Positions 49,783 through 59,169 are shown, numbered from the stretch's first letter. The stretch is DNA of 64,000 bases from an uncultured Acetobacteraceae bacterium (GCA_937873205.1 CALMVO010000089.1:1-64000); one strand, 5' to 3'. The notes: generated from the sequence alone by a model not told the origin. A program made the numbers and translations.

Positions 49783-50925
49783 CTATTCGGCCGCGACAGC
49801 GGCCTCCGAGGTCACGAGCTTGCCTTCGCCGCTACGCCGCCACTCCTTCAGCGGCTGCCCCTCCTGCAAGGCGTTCATCTCGCGCGCCCAGATCCTGCGC
49901 AGCAGTCCGATCGCGCGATCCGAGGCACCGAGATGCTCGCTCTTGCGATCGGCGATGATTCCCTGGCCGGCCATGCACACCGTGTCCTGGATCACCGGCA
50001 GCAAGGGATGGTTCTGGTCGACGTCGTCCAGGCTCATCTCGCCAGCCATGATTCGAGCCGAGAGTTCGTTCGGGTCAGTCATCTCCTTGAGCTTCTGATG
50101 CATGGTTGGGTCGGGCTTCGCCACGCGGTCGATCATCACGCTGAGCGTGCTGGTATCGTCGATCGGCACGCGCCAGGCCGCATGGATGGTCAGATTGTCG
50201 CGATCCTGCTGAATGACGACATCCCGGAGCATGATGTTGGGCATGAAGGCATGCGTGAACAGCTTGCTGCCATCGGCACGGGCGGCAATGCTGACCAGAC
50301 CGTATTCGGTCTCCCTGGCGGTGATGCGGGGTATGTCAACAAGGCCGAAGCTTCCGGCGAATTCGCCGTGCGTGTAGTGGATATGTACCTCGTCGACATC
50401 GTTTTCGATGCGCTGGAAGTAGTTGTAGGGGAGGACGACCGCCAGGGTGAGCAACTCGCCCGCACTCTCATCCTCAAGCTCTGGGAAACGCAGGAACGCG
50501 GGAGCCTCGCCCTCGCCGAAAAAGCCGAAGATGACACCGAGGTACTCCTGAACCGGATACACCTTCAGGCACATGCTACGGGCGTAGCTCTGCGTTTCTG
50601 CCGGGAACTCCTCGCCCCGGCCGTCGCCCGAGAACTTCCAGCCGTGATAGCGGCAGCGGATCGAGTTCCCTTCGACCCAACCATAGGCCAGACTCGTCCC
50701 GCGATGCGGGCAGCGATCCTGAACGAGGTTGATCTGACCGTCCTGGCCGCGATACAGCGTGTAGAAGTTCCCGAGCATCTTGATCCGCTTGGCGGTCCCC
50801 GGCTTATGCTCTCTCGACAGGCCGATCGGCTGCCAGAACTGCGCCAGATACCTGCCGGCGATCGCACCGTTCTCCACGAGCGAGAAATCATCGAATGAAT
50901 GTCGGCCCTGCAGTGCTGCAGACAT
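49783..50925 (-). CDS. Rieske oxygenase, terminal (alpha) component
   Basis: The 380-residue protein has a Rieske 2Fe-2S centre: Cys72-Pro-His74 and Cys91-Arg-Tyr-His94, spacing normal for ring-hydroxylating oxygenases. A catalytic domain follows with NDVDEVHIHYTH, which holds the two-His facial-triad ligands and a bridging Asp. It has the phthalate-dioxygenase/vanillate-demethylase layout without a beta subunit. It would oxidise an aromatic or N-methyl/O-methyl compound using electrons from the ferredoxin at 45321 and the reductase at 44016. First gene of the minus-strand operon. The reaction type (hydroxylation or demethylation) is unknown. Confidence 0.9.
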   Translation of the reverse strand: MSAALQGRHSFDDFSLVENGAIAGRYLAQFWQPIGLSREHKPGTAKRIKMLGNFYTLYRGQDGQINLVQDRCPHRGTSLAYGWVEGNSIRCRYHGWKFSGDGRGEEFPAETQSYARSMCLKVYPVQEYLGVIFGFFGEGEAPAFLRFPELEDESAGELLTLAVVLPYNYFQRIENDVDEVHIHYTHGEFAGSFGLVDIPRITARETEYGLVSIAARADGSKLFTHAFMPNIMLRDVVIQQDRDNLTIHAAWRVPIDDTSTLSVMIDRVAKPDPTMHQKLKEMTDPNELSARIMAGEMSLDDVDQNHPLLPVIQDTVCMAGQGIIADRKSEHLGASDRAIGLLRRIWAREMNALQEGQPLKEWRRSGEGKLVTSEAAVAAE

Positions 50926-51656
50926 CTCTACGTCCTCCGGAACGTGTCGTTACGCCCTGTCGGCGCTGATGTTGAAGTTGATTACGGAACTTGACCATCC
51001 TGTCGCACCATTCGGGGCAGGAAGCGGCCACCTGTAGGAAGTTGTTCTCCACATAACCCTACGACACGCGCGCGACAGCAAGCTGATCATCTTAGACCGG
51101 TGCGGCAACGCCTGTTTGATGAGGATACATCCTTTGGATGATCCCAAATCAGTGTTAGGTGGCGCTCGCGCATCTTGAGTAGCTAGTTCCTTATCAAGTC
51201 CCTGTCGATTTGACTGCAGGACGATTGACCGATCATCGACATCCGGCAGCCTATCCAATCCCTAAGATCAACCTAGGACCGGCCACATCTGCTGGCAAAT
51301 TAGAACTTCTTATCGATCATAAGTCTTTCTAATGAGGATGGAATTGCCATCTAGTTCGTTGACAAGAATGATTGAGCGACGCTCTTCTACAAGTCGACGT
51401 GAGCGAATTCTCATCGGTCATCACGTGACATCGCTTCGACGGACAGGAGGCCACACAGCAAGATCGATCCGGCCGCAAGTTCCCCCGTTGCTCACCCAGC
51501 CCCCCCTGGCGGCCCCATGGGATGTAAGCGCTGCAACGGAGGACAACGCACGATCTCGACCAGGAGGGCTCGTTGCCGGACGAATTCGAACATACCACGA
51601 GCAGATGTGCATGAAAGCGAGGTGGCGCGAGACCATCCGCTTCGGGAGAGAACGAG
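50926..51656. other. Intergenic region between Rieske operon and porin
   Basis: About 730 bases lie between two divergent genes. The sequence is more AT-rich than the genome average seen here and has no frame with family resemblance. It must contain the operon promoter (leftward) and the porin promoter (rightward), but no boxes could be assigned with confidence. Confidence 0.45.
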
Positions 51657-53231
51657 ATGCGTCCCTATATTCAAAGCGTGTTGGCTGCCGTCATAATCGA
51701 CGCAGCCTTGGCCATGGCCGCGCAGGCCGCCGACCCATCGTCCGCAACCGACCCGTTCATGTCGGCGCTCAACGCGGACGCTACCCTACCATCCGATGGT
51801 TCCATGGCCAGTATCGACATCGCCAGCGGCGGATCCCCACTGGCTACGCAGCCAGGTTCCAGCTTGAGTAGCGTGAGCAACGGGAGCGCATCAGGCGTTT
51901 CCACTAATCCCAGCAACAACACGACGGGAGCCTACACCCTCCCCGGGATCCCGTTGCCCAACTCTCCGCCTCCGCGGATCGGCCTGTTTACGGGCCTTGG
52001 CAAGACGCTCCTCGATAGTGGTATCGACTTTCACGGTGTCGCATTTGATCACTTCCTGACAAACCCGACAGCCGGAGTCGTTCCCGGTCAAATTGACAAC
52101 CTTGCCGTTCTTGGCCTGGAGGCCGATCTTGATCTCAACAAGCTTGTCAGCATCCGGGGCGGCAACGTGCATGTCCAGTTCACGCTGTTCGGCCTCAAGG
52201 ACGACATCCCCCAGTTCATCACCGAATCCGGCGGCTTCCTGACCGGAACCCAGAGCACGCCGGCCGAGCCGAGCAACGCCCTGTCCGTCCTGACCTACGA
52301 GCAGAAATTAATCGACGACCGGCTGTCGATCGAGATCGGCAGGACGAACGTGTATCATTACTTCTTTCTTCCGAACTCCCTCGACCCTTTCACGTATTTC
52401 TCGAGCACGGTCAACGTCGATGGGGACTTCTCGACCAATCCTTGGCCGAACTGGGCGGGTCGCGCGACATATCACTGGACGCCGGAATGGTATGCGCAGG
52501 TTGGAGCGTTTGAAGACAACTTCATCCGTTCGACCAGTAATCCCGACAATTTCGGCATTACGGACAATACTGGATTCCAGACCTTAGGCGAAGTCGGCTA
52601 CCGCAGTGAATTCAACAATGCGGCCTATCCGGCCAATCTCGAGCTGGGCGCACTATGGGATGACCGGACCAGTCCAACCAATCTGAAGGGAACGGCCGCG
52701 TTTTACAACGGACGTAACTCGCCAGTGCAGTACGGCAGCGCGGGCGTACTATATTTTCAAGGACTGAAAACCTTGTGGCGTGGCGCAAGCCGGCACCTGG
52801 GACCGCCAGCCAACGTCGCCGTCTATGGTTCCGTCGACGTCGCTGTAGACAAGCCGCAACCGGTCGACATGGACGCCCTGGCTGGTATCACCTTCACGGG
52901 CTTCATCCCACGACGCCCATTCGACGCACTGGAGTTCCAGGCACACTATCAACGCCTGAGCCAGGTCGAAGCAAACTACGAGACACTTCTCCACAACATC
53001 TTCGCAGGCCGTGGTCCCTCTCAATCTCGCGATGGCTATACCTTCGAGGTTAATGGAAACATCCAGTTGACACCTTGGTTCGCGTTGCGGCCCATCGTCG
53101 AGCAGTTCACCAACCCGGACAACCTCTTTGATCCCGCCCAGAAGAGGCGGTCGTCCGATGGTTTTATGACCGCCATCTTCGCGACCATCTCGCTCGGAAA
53201 GCTTCTCGGTACAAGTGACAAGCCGTTCTAA
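51657..53231 (+). CDS. OprB-like porin
   Basis: The 524-residue protein has a signal peptide (to about residue 25, AQA) and a Ser/Thr/Asn-rich low-complexity segment to about residue 100. A beta-barrel follows with blocks shared with the porin at 30841: LSVLTYEQKLIDDRLSIEIGR, NWAGRATYHWTPEWYAQVGAF and FALRPIVEQFTNPDNLFDP. It probably lets an organic substrate through the outer membrane. It is divergent from the Rieske operon, so it may feed that pathway. A GAGAACGAG ribosome-like site precedes the ATG. The AT-richer codon use resembles the LysR at 40618. Confidence 0.85.
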   Translation: MRPYIQSVLAAVIIDAALAMAAQAADPSSATDPFMSALNADATLPSDGSMASIDIASGGSPLATQPGSSLSSVSNGSASGVSTNPSNNTTGAYTLPGIPLPNSPPPRIGLFTGLGKTLLDSGIDFHGVAFDHFLTNPTAGVVPGQIDNLAVLGLEADLDLNKLVSIRGGNVHVQFTLFGLKDDIPQFITESGGFLTGTQSTPAEPSNALSVLTYEQKLIDDRLSIEIGRTNVYHYFFLPNSLDPFTYFSSTVNVDGDFSTNPWPNWAGRATYHWTPEWYAQVGAFEDNFIRSTSNPDNFGITDNTGFQTLGEVGYRSEFNNAAYPANLELGALWDDRTSPTNLKGTAAFYNGRNSPVQYGSAGVLYFQGLKTLWRGASRHLGPPANVAVYGSVDVAVDKPQPVDMDALAGITFTGFIPRRPFDALEFQAHYQRLSQVEANYETLLHNIFAGRGPSQSRDGYTFEVNGNIQLTPWFALRPIVEQFTNPDNLFDPAQKRRSSDGFMTAIFATISLGKLLGTSDKPF

Positions 53232-53461
53232 TTCGAATACCGCAGAGGTGCTGGATCTCGCCTCTGCGGTCTCGGCGGGCGACGGGCCTGTGGTGGCGGT
53301 CGAGCTAGTCGTGTGGACAGACGGTGCCATATCCACTAGGGGCCGATAGATCGCCACTCCGTCGGTCGTTACCGGATCTCCACGATTACGACCGGGCCGG
53401 CTTCCGACGCCGGGCGCGGAGCCTCTCGTCTAGTGGCCGCCAATAAGCCGGAGATGCGATA

Positions 53462-54103
53462 CTAGGTGATGAAGCGATGCAGCGTCGACTGCATGACGGT
53501 CCGGCTCGCCTCCGCGGGGATCGGTGCCAGAAAATTCCCCTGTGGATCCAGGAGATAAATCACGGCACTGTGGTCGAGATCATCCCGTCCGCCGGCCAGA
53601 TCGGGCTCCACGACGACATGGAAGAGCCGTTCGACGGCCTCGAGTTGCTGGGGGGTTCCGGTCAGACCGACGAGGTGCGTCGAGAAGCCCATGATGTAGT
53701 GTCGCAGCCGGTCCGGCGTGTCGCGTGCGGGATCGATCGTGATGAAGACGGGCTGGACACGCTTGGCGTTAGGATCGAATCGGCCCAGGGCTTCAGACAT
53801 CTCCGTCAGGGTCCGTGGGCACACGTCGGCGCAGTTGGTGTAGCCGAAGAACAGCAGCACGTAGCGGCCACGGAAGCTGGTGTCGCTGCGGGGCCGCCCC
53901 TCGCTATCGGCAAGCGTAAAGGGTCCGCCGATGGCGGCCGCGGGCCCGGGTCCAAGCACCTGGCGGTAGAGGCCGGCACATGCCAGCAACCCGAGCACCC
54001 CGGCGGTTGCGATGGCGAAGCCCTTGCGCTCAGGACGCACGGTCGCCTCCGGCCGCCGCCTGCCGTGACGTCGCGTCGGACGCCTGCCCTCGTTCCTGCC
54101 CAT
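53462..54103 (-). CDS. SCO1/SenC-family copper chaperone-like protein
   Basis: The 213-residue protein has a basic N-terminus and one membrane helix (about residues 38-55). A thioredoxin-fold SCO domain follows with the copper-binding FGYTNCADVCPRTL (Cys-x3-Cys) and the distal His in LDHSAVIYLLD. SCO proteins deliver copper to cytochrome c oxidase or help in redox protection. The start is the ATG at 54103; the longer frame begins at TTG. It is divergent from a copper-resistance set (CopC/CopD). The 230 bases between it and the porin gene hold nothing I recognise. Confidence 0.9.
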   Translation of the reverse strand: MGRNEGRRPTRRHGRRRPEATVRPERKGFAIATAGVLGLLACAGLYRQVLGPGPAAAIGGPFTLADSEGRPRSDTSFRGRYVLLFFGYTNCADVCPRTLTEMSEALGRFDPNAKRVQPVFITIDPARDTPDRLRHYIMGFSTHLVGLTGTPQQLEAVERLFHVVVEPDLAGGRDDLDHSAVIYLLDPQGNFLAPIPAEASRTVMQSTLHRFIT

Positions 54104-54242
54104 CTGCCCGATCCCTTGGAACGCCGTTGAGCCGGTTTCCAATCTAGTTGCACCTGGCGAGCCGGGCTACCCCGTGCGGGACTGTCGATGCCGCAAGATC
54201 AATCCGACTTCAGACCGGGCTAGATCAGCTTCAAGAAATGGA

Positions 54243-54286
54243 TTCTCAAGGCTCTGCCTTGAGCGGGTCCAGGGCAGAGCCCTGGC
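54243..54286. repeat. Twin-hairpin repeat family 2, copy C
   Basis: CTCAAGGCTCTGCCTTGAG and CCAGGGCAGAGCCCTGG are two adjacent palindromes separated by CGGGT. They match the plan of the copies at 17481 and 43923, in reverse order for this strand. It lies in the SCO1/small-protein divergent gap. Confidence 0.65.
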
Positions 54287-54353
54287 CTTCATCTCATCAT
54301 TCTCAAGACCGCGGCGGGTTGGCAGTTCGGTTCGGCCTGTTATCATCGACCCG

Positions 54354-54755
54354 ATGTCGCGTGGCTCAGCAAGTGTCTGGCGATCAATGCCGTTCCTGCG
54401 GAGCGTTCTGGCCGCGGTGGCGCTCGTCAGCCAGCTCCTGCTCGGGTCCCTGGCCCTGCCCGACGATGCGGCGGCCGGAGCGGCGGCGCAGCTGCGTGCG
54501 GTCGTTGTCCTCTGCTCGAGCCGCCCGACCGCACCGGCCGCGCCCCTGCATCATCGGCACCACCCGATCGATCCGGCCGCCTGTCCGCTCGAGATCGCGC
54601 TGGAACTGCCGGCCGTCATCCTGATGCCGACCGTGACGGTGCCGTCACCGGCAGTATCGGCTCGGCCGACGCCGTTCATCCTGCCGGCGGCACGCGCGCC
54701 GCCCGTCTCCGTCGCCTGGGCGCAACATGCCCGGGCACCGCCCAAACTGGCCTGA
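54354..54755 (+). CDS. Small secreted protein of the copper locus
   Basis: The 133-residue protein has an N-terminal hydrophobic segment (MPFLRSVLAAVALVSQLLLG). A His-rich patch HHRHHP follows, then Pro/Ala/Val-rich sequence ending AWAQHARAPPKLA. Such short proteins occur with CopC/CopD and resemble DUF2946-like proteins in length and composition, but I cannot confirm the family. The His cluster could bind copper. It begins the rightward set leading to the outer-membrane protein, CopC and CopD. Confidence 0.5.
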   Translation: MSRGSASVWRSMPFLRSVLAAVALVSQLLLGSLALPDDAAAGAAAQLRAVVVLCSSRPTAPAAPLHHRHHPIDPAACPLEIALELPAVILMPTVTVPSPAVSARPTPFILPAARAPPVSVAWAQHARAPPKLA

Positions 54756-54823
54756 GATCCACGGAACGGCGGCGGCGCGATGCGTCGCCGCCCGTCGGTT
54801 CATCTCTCGTCAGGATACCGTTC

Positions 54824-55810
54824 ATGACAAGGCCTTCCACGGCCGCCGCCCTCGGGTGTGCGAGCCTGCTCGCCGTCGCCGTTCCCGCCCGTGCCCATGT
54901 GGTGGCCGGCGCCCGGGTGTTCCCCGTCACCCTCACCTTCGACGATCCCGGAGTCAGTGACGAGGTCTCGCTTCCCGCTTTTTCCTACCAGCGCGGCGGC
55001 GCCGATGGCGGAACCGGGCCCAGCCACGAGTTCGACTTCGGCTTCGAGTACGACAAGACGATCACCCCGGACACCGCGCTGATCTTCAACGACGGCTATG
55101 ACGTGATCCAGACCAACGGCTCCAAGACGCAGACCGGGTTCGAGAATACCTTCATCACCGGCAAGTGGCAGCTCTACACCAACGATCCGCACGAGTTCGT
55201 GGTCTCGCTGGGCATCATCCGCGAGCTGGGCGGCTCGGGCACCGATCATATCGGCGCCGACCATTATGGCTCCACCGCGCCCACCGCCTATTTCGGCAAG
55301 GGCCTCGGCGACGTGCCGATCCCGGCCCTGCGACCCTTCGCGGTCACCGGCGAGCTCGGCTACACGATCGCCGACCGGGAGCTGAAGTCGTTCACGCCGC
55401 CGGTCATCGGCCCTGGGGGCCCCGGCGGCGGGGAGGCGGCGTCCAGCGGGATCGCCGCCCAGTTCAACACGGGCAACAACAATGCATGGGCCGGGGCGGC
55501 CTCGCTGCAATATAGCGTCCCCTACCTGCAGACCCAGGTGCACCACTACGATCTGCCGCGCCTGTTCGACAACCTGATCCCGCTGGTCGAGGTGACCTGG
55601 ACCTCGCCGGCCTCCTCGCCCAGCACGCAGGGCACCACCTGGACCATCGCCCCCGGCGTGATCTACCTCGCACAATGGGGCGAGGTGGGCGTCGAGGCGC
55701 TGATCCCGGTCAACAAGGCGGCCGGTACCAATGTCGGCGCCGTGGCGCTGTTCCACATCTTCCTGGACGACCTGCTGCCGCAGAGCCTCGGCAAGCCGAT
55801 CTTCCAATGA
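54824..55810 (+). CDS. Outer-membrane-barrel-like protein of the copper locus
   Basis: The 328-residue protein has a signal peptide (to about residue 24, ARAH) and alternating strand sequence in a long beta-rich pattern: HEFDFGFEYDKTITPDTALIF, GFENTFITGKWQLYTNDPHE, QTQVHHYDLPRLFDNLIP. A C-terminal segment ends FHIFLDDLLPQ. The pattern fits a small outer-membrane barrel, perhaps of the MetA/phenol-transporter-like type. It is followed by CopC with 23 bases between, so it belongs to the copper operon. The exact role is unknown. Confidence 0.6.
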   Translation: MTRPSTAAALGCASLLAVAVPARAHVVAGARVFPVTLTFDDPGVSDEVSLPAFSYQRGGADGGTGPSHEFDFGFEYDKTITPDTALIFNDGYDVIQTNGSKTQTGFENTFITGKWQLYTNDPHEFVVSLGIIRELGGSGTDHIGADHYGSTAPTAYFGKGLGDVPIPALRPFAVTGELGYTIADRELKSFTPPVIGPGGPGGGEAASSGIAAQFNTGNNNAWAGAASLQYSVPYLQTQVHHYDLPRLFDNLIPLVEVTWTSPASSPSTQGTTWTIAPGVIYLAQWGEVGVEALIPVNKAAGTNVGAVALFHIFLDDLLPQSLGKPIFQ

Positions 55811-55833
55811 CATCCAATGACGAGGACATTCTC

Positions 55834-56202
55834 ATGAACAGCCGTCGCCTCGTGACCGCCTCGCTGTGCTCCCTTATCGCAACGGGCGCGCCGGTCGTCG
55901 CCTCAGCCCACGCGTTCCTGCAGAGCTCGATGCCGGCCGTCGGCAGCACGGTCCGGGTGGCGCCCACCGAGGTCAGGATCACCTTCACGGAGGGCATCGA
56001 GCCCGCGTTCACCACCATCCAGATCACCGACGCGCAAGGTGGCCGCGTTGATCGGGGCCGGGGGCATCTCGAGGGTGACGACACGAATTTCGCGATCGGT
56101 CTGACGATGCTTCCGCCCGGCGCCTACCACGTGACCTGGAGAGCGATCGCCACCGACACCCACCGCACCCAGGGTGCGTTCACCTTCACGGTCGCCCCCT
56201 GA
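55834..56202 (+). CDS. copC: CopC-type periplasmic copper protein
   Basis: The 122-residue protein has a signal peptide ending SAHA, so that the mature protein starts at or near His-Ala-Phe-Leu. This His is the N-terminal copper ligand of CopC. Family blocks are SSMPAVGSTVRVAPTEVRI, FTEGIEPAFTTIQI and the C-terminal DTHRTQGAFTFTV with the second copper His. CopC binds Cu(II) and passes it to CopD. The CopD start follows the stop by two bases, so they are co-translated. Confidence 0.9.
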   Translation: MNSRRLVTASLCSLIATGAPVVASAHAFLQSSMPAVGSTVRVAPTEVRITFTEGIEPAFTTIQITDAQGGRVDRGRGHLEGDDTNFAIGLTMLPPGAYHVTWRAIATDTHRTQGAFTFTVAP

Positions 56203-56204
56203 CG

Positions 56205-57173
56205 GTGGCGGACGGGACAATTTCAGGCTTCGCGATCTCCGGCGGGATCCCGCTCGCCGGGCTCCGCGGCCTATTTGACGCGGCCCTGTTCTCGAGCTTC
56301 GGGACCCTGCTGTTCTCGATCGGCGTGCTGCCCCGGGCCCGCGGCAGGATGCGGGGCGAGGGGGAGGCGGCACTCGATGGCTGCCTGCTGCTGCTCGTGC
56401 GCGCCAGCCTGATCGCGGCGCTGGCGATCGGCGTCGCCTGGCTGGCCTTCGAGTCTGCGCTGATGGGGGATGCCGACAGCCTCGCCCAGACGCTGGAGAC
56501 GGTGCCGACCGTCGTCACCTCGACTGCCTTCGGTCACCTGCTGGTCGCGCAGGAGATCGGGCTGGGACTCGTCCTCCTCCTGCTGCACCCCGATGCCCGG
56601 CCGCGCCATCGGACCCTCGCCCTGGCCGCATCGGCCGGCGTGCTCCTGCTCCAGGCGGGGCACGGGCACGCGATGTCCATGTATGGCCCCAGCCTGCTGC
56701 TGGCGTCGGAGGCGGTGCACCTGCTCGCCGGCGGCGCCTGGCTCGGCGGCCTGGTGCCCCTGCTGCTGACGGCACGGCTTGCGCCGCCGCGGGCGGCCGC
56801 GACCGCGGCCCGATCGTTCTCGGTGCTGGGAAAATGGTGCGTCGCTCTGGTGGCGGCCACCGCCGCCTATCAGGCCCGGATCCTGGTCGGATCGATCGCC
56901 GGGCTCGTGGGTACCTCCTATGGCTGGATCGCCTGCACCAAGCTGCTGATCTTCGGCGTGCTGCTCGGCTTCGCCTGGGTGAACCGCTATCGCCTGGCCC
57001 CTGCCCTGGTTGGTGCGGAGCCGGATCAGGCCAGACGCCGGTTGGCCGTCAGCATCGGCGTGCAGACCGGCTTCGGCGTGCTGGTGCTGCTGGCGGCCGG
57101 GGTGCTGAGCAGCCTGCCGCCCAGCGTGCACGTGAAGGCGATCGATTCAACGCCGGGCTCGGACCGGACTTGA
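56205..57173 (+). CDS. copD: CopD-family copper transport membrane protein
   Basis: The 322-residue protein begins at a GTG and has about eight membrane helices. The family features AGHGHAMSMYGPSLLLASEAVHL and LAGGAWLGGLVPLLL include conserved His residues within the membrane region, and KLLIFGVLLGFAWVNRYRL is in the last third. It imports copper across the inner membrane in partnership with CopC. No CopA/CopB or CopRS pair was found. It is followed by the repeat at 57225. Confidence 0.88.
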   Translation: MADGTISGFAISGGIPLAGLRGLFDAALFSSFGTLLFSIGVLPRARGRMRGEGEAALDGCLLLLVRASLIAALAIGVAWLAFESALMGDADSLAQTLETVPTVVTSTAFGHLLVAQEIGLGLVLLLLHPDARPRHRTLALAASAGVLLLQAGHGHAMSMYGPSLLLASEAVHLLAGGAWLGGLVPLLLTARLAPPRAAATAARSFSVLGKWCVALVAATAAYQARILVGSIAGLVGTSYGWIACTKLLIFGVLLGFAWVNRYRLAPALVGAEPDQARRRLAVSIGVQTGFGVLVLLAAGVLSSLPPSVHVKAIDSTPGSDRT

Positions 57174-57224
57174 ACGCGGCGGGACCTCCTCCCGACAGCC
57201 AGAAGCGGCTCAATCCCAGGGCCG

Positions 57225-57324
57225 GAGCATCATCCGATCGAACGGACTCGTTCGATCGGATGATGCTCGTCAAAACAACAAGCTAGAGGATGATCCGTGA
57301 GCCTGAGCGATCGGATCATCCTCT
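57225..57324 (+). repeat. Twin-hairpin repeat, copy 3 (MITE-like, ends eroded)
   Basis: This copy has the same orientation as 12093 and begins GAGCATCATCCGATCG. It has the inner stems around ACGGACTCGT and TGAGCCTGAG and the joiner GTCAAAACAACAAG. It ends GATCATCCTCT. Unlike the others it lacks CTAG at both ends (the left flank reads GCCG, the right CATGG), so the flanks have mutated or it sits at a different target. It lies 52 bases after CopD. Confidence 0.85.
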
Positions 57325-57566
57325 CATGGCTGGACCTGGTGTCGCTGCCGCTCCGTGTCGCTCGCCGACATGCTCTACGCCGCCGACGACGATCAAGTTG
57401 CGGTTCCGCAACAGCTCACGGGTCCGGCGCGTGCGGTATGGGCGCGCGTAGTCGATCTCGCCGCCGCGGATGCGGCCAAAAGAATGACCCGGGAAGAACC
57501 GGGCTTGTCTGCAAGCGATGAGTCGCGTGTCCGCTCGATCACGATGTACGGTGAAGTGGTTGTCCC
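57325..57566. other. Intergenic region after repeat copy 3
   Basis: A 71-codon plus-strand frame overlaps the start region of the lactonase and is mostly Ala/Arg/Val. It has no ribosome site or resemblance. I do not consider it a gene. The promoter of the lactonase probably lies here. Confidence 0.4.
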
Positions 57567-58544
57567 ATGATGGAACATGATCCCCTCCTGCCCGGCCGGC
57601 TGCTGCGCCGGCCCGGACCGCCCAAGCCGGTCGCGGCGTTCCGGGGCGTGCAGATCGACGATCCACGCCTTGCCCAAGTGCTGTCGCCCGATGCCAAGCT
57701 GCTCAGCCTCTACGAGGGAACCCTGCACGGCGAGGGCACGATCTGGGACCCGGCCCAGGATCGCTTGGTGTGGTCCGACGTGCCGAACCGTCGGCTGCTC
57801 GCCTGGCGTCCCGATGGCCAGGTTGACGTGCTGATCGATGGCACGTTCTTCATGAACGGCAACGCTCTCGATGCGAAGGGACGCCTCGTGCACTGCGAAC
57901 ACGGACGGCGCTGCATCAGCCGCTCCGACGAGGACGGCATCATCCGGCCGATCGTCACGCACTACGAGGGACGGCGGCTGAACTCGCCGAACGACATCAC
58001 GGTCGCCGCGGACGGGGCGATCTGGTTCACCGATCCGATCTTCGGCCTGCTGATGCCGAGCCAGGGCAGCCTCGCGGAGCCTGAACTCGACCATCGCAGC
58101 GTCTACCGCTTCGACCCGCAGGACGACTCGTTGCGGCGCATGGCCGATTTCGAGCAGCCGAACGGCCTGTTCTTCTCGGCTGACGGGCGCACGCTCTACG
58201 TGTCCGACACCGCGCTGTCGCTGAACGAGATCCCGGGCGACCATGGCGGCGGCAGCACCCATAAGATCGAAGCCTTCGCCGTCGCCGCAGACGGCACGCT
58301 CTCGGAGCGACGCTTCTTCTGCCACACCGACCACGGTTACCCCGACGGCTTCGCCGTCGATCGGCGCGGCTGGGTGTGGACGACCGCCGGCGACGGAATC
58401 CACATCTTCGCTCCGGACCGGACCCGCCTCGGCTTCTTCGCCACGCCGGCGGTGGCGTCGAACTGCGCGTTCGGCGGCCGCGGCGGCACGCGGCTGTTCA
58501 TCGCGGCGACGAGCCATCTGCTGGCGATCGACCTCACCCTCTGA
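57567..58544 (+). CDS. SMP-30/gluconolactonase-family lactonase
   Basis: The 325-residue protein has the six-bladed propeller features of the family. The first metal ligand is in HGEGTIWD; others are LNSPNDITVAADG (Asn), an FEQPNGLFFSADG blade, and GYPDGFAVDRRGWVW (Asp). Members hydrolyse sugar lactones such as gluconolactone, or related esters, with Ca or Zn. Cytoplasmic by absence of a signal peptide. The cupin gene follows 48 bases later on the same strand. The exact lactone is unknown. Confidence 0.9.
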   Translation: MMEHDPLLPGRLLRRPGPPKPVAAFRGVQIDDPRLAQVLSPDAKLLSLYEGTLHGEGTIWDPAQDRLVWSDVPNRRLLAWRPDGQVDVLIDGTFFMNGNALDAKGRLVHCEHGRRCISRSDEDGIIRPIVTHYEGRRLNSPNDITVAADGAIWFTDPIFGLLMPSQGSLAEPELDHRSVYRFDPQDDSLRRMADFEQPNGLFFSADGRTLYVSDTALSLNEIPGDHGGGSTHKIEAFAVAADGTLSERRFFCHTDHGYPDGFAVDRRGWVWTTAGDGIHIFAPDRTRLGFFATPAVASNCAFGGRGGTRLFIAATSHLLAIDLTL

Positions 58545-58592
58545 ACCCGAAATCCCGGCGACCGTTCAACCCGTCTGCACCCGGACACAACG

Positions 58593-59102
58593 ATGGAGCG
58601 GCTCGTGAAGCTACCCTTCCTCAGCAACCACGACGACGAACCCGGTCTTGAGCCGGACGCGAAGTCGGGCCCGAAGCCGACCGTCTCCTACTGGCATCTC
58701 TGGACCGACGGGAACGGCATCAGCCACCAGCAGCGATGCAGCCTGACGGAGTTCAGGCTGAAGGGCGTCGGCGGCGCCGATCCGCAGTGGAACAACAAGC
58801 AGGAGAAGGTCTCCAGCACGACGGTGTTCACGGTGCAGCCCGTCGGCTGGGTCGGCGACTGGCACGAGAACCCGGCGCCGCAATGGATTGTCGTGCTGTC
58901 CGGTCGCTGGTGGATCGAGAGCATGGACGGGACCCGGGTCGAACAGGGGCCCGGCGAGTTCTCGTTCGGCGAGGATCAGGACTGCACCGAGACGGACGGC
59001 CGAAAGGGCCACCGGTCCGGCACCATCGGTGATGAGCCGGCCGTGCTGATGACCGTGCAGCTCCACGTCAGCGCCAGGAAAGAACCCTGCCACATCCGGT
59101 AA
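58593..59102 (+). CDS. Cupin-fold protein, unknown substrate
   Basis: The 169-residue protein has a cupin core: VFTVQPVGWVGDWHENPAP, QWIVVLSGRWWIES and VEQGPGEFSFGEDQD. A possible metal His lies in DWHENP, and HRSG falls near the end. Cupins are small beta-barrel metal enzymes or sensors. The gene follows the lactonase with the same direction and may belong to the same sugar-acid step. The N-terminal 30 residues are acidic and unlike the core. Confidence 0.75.
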   Translation: MERLVKLPFLSNHDDEPGLEPDAKSGPKPTVSYWHLWTDGNGISHQQRCSLTEFRLKGVGGADPQWNNKQEKVSSTTVFTVQPVGWVGDWHENPAPQWIVVLSGRWWIESMDGTRVEQGPGEFSFGEDQDCTETDGRKGHRSGTIGDEPAVLMTVQLHVSARKEPCHIR

Positions 59103-59169
59103 CGCGGCCTGTTCACCGCCCTGCCATCGTCAACGACCGCGAGGGAAGCCGGAGCCGTCTGCAACGGGC

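Noticed and set aside
57355-57570. 71-codon plus-strand frame before the lactonase
   Set aside because: No ribosome site, no resemblance, and it overlaps the lactonase start; composition explains it.
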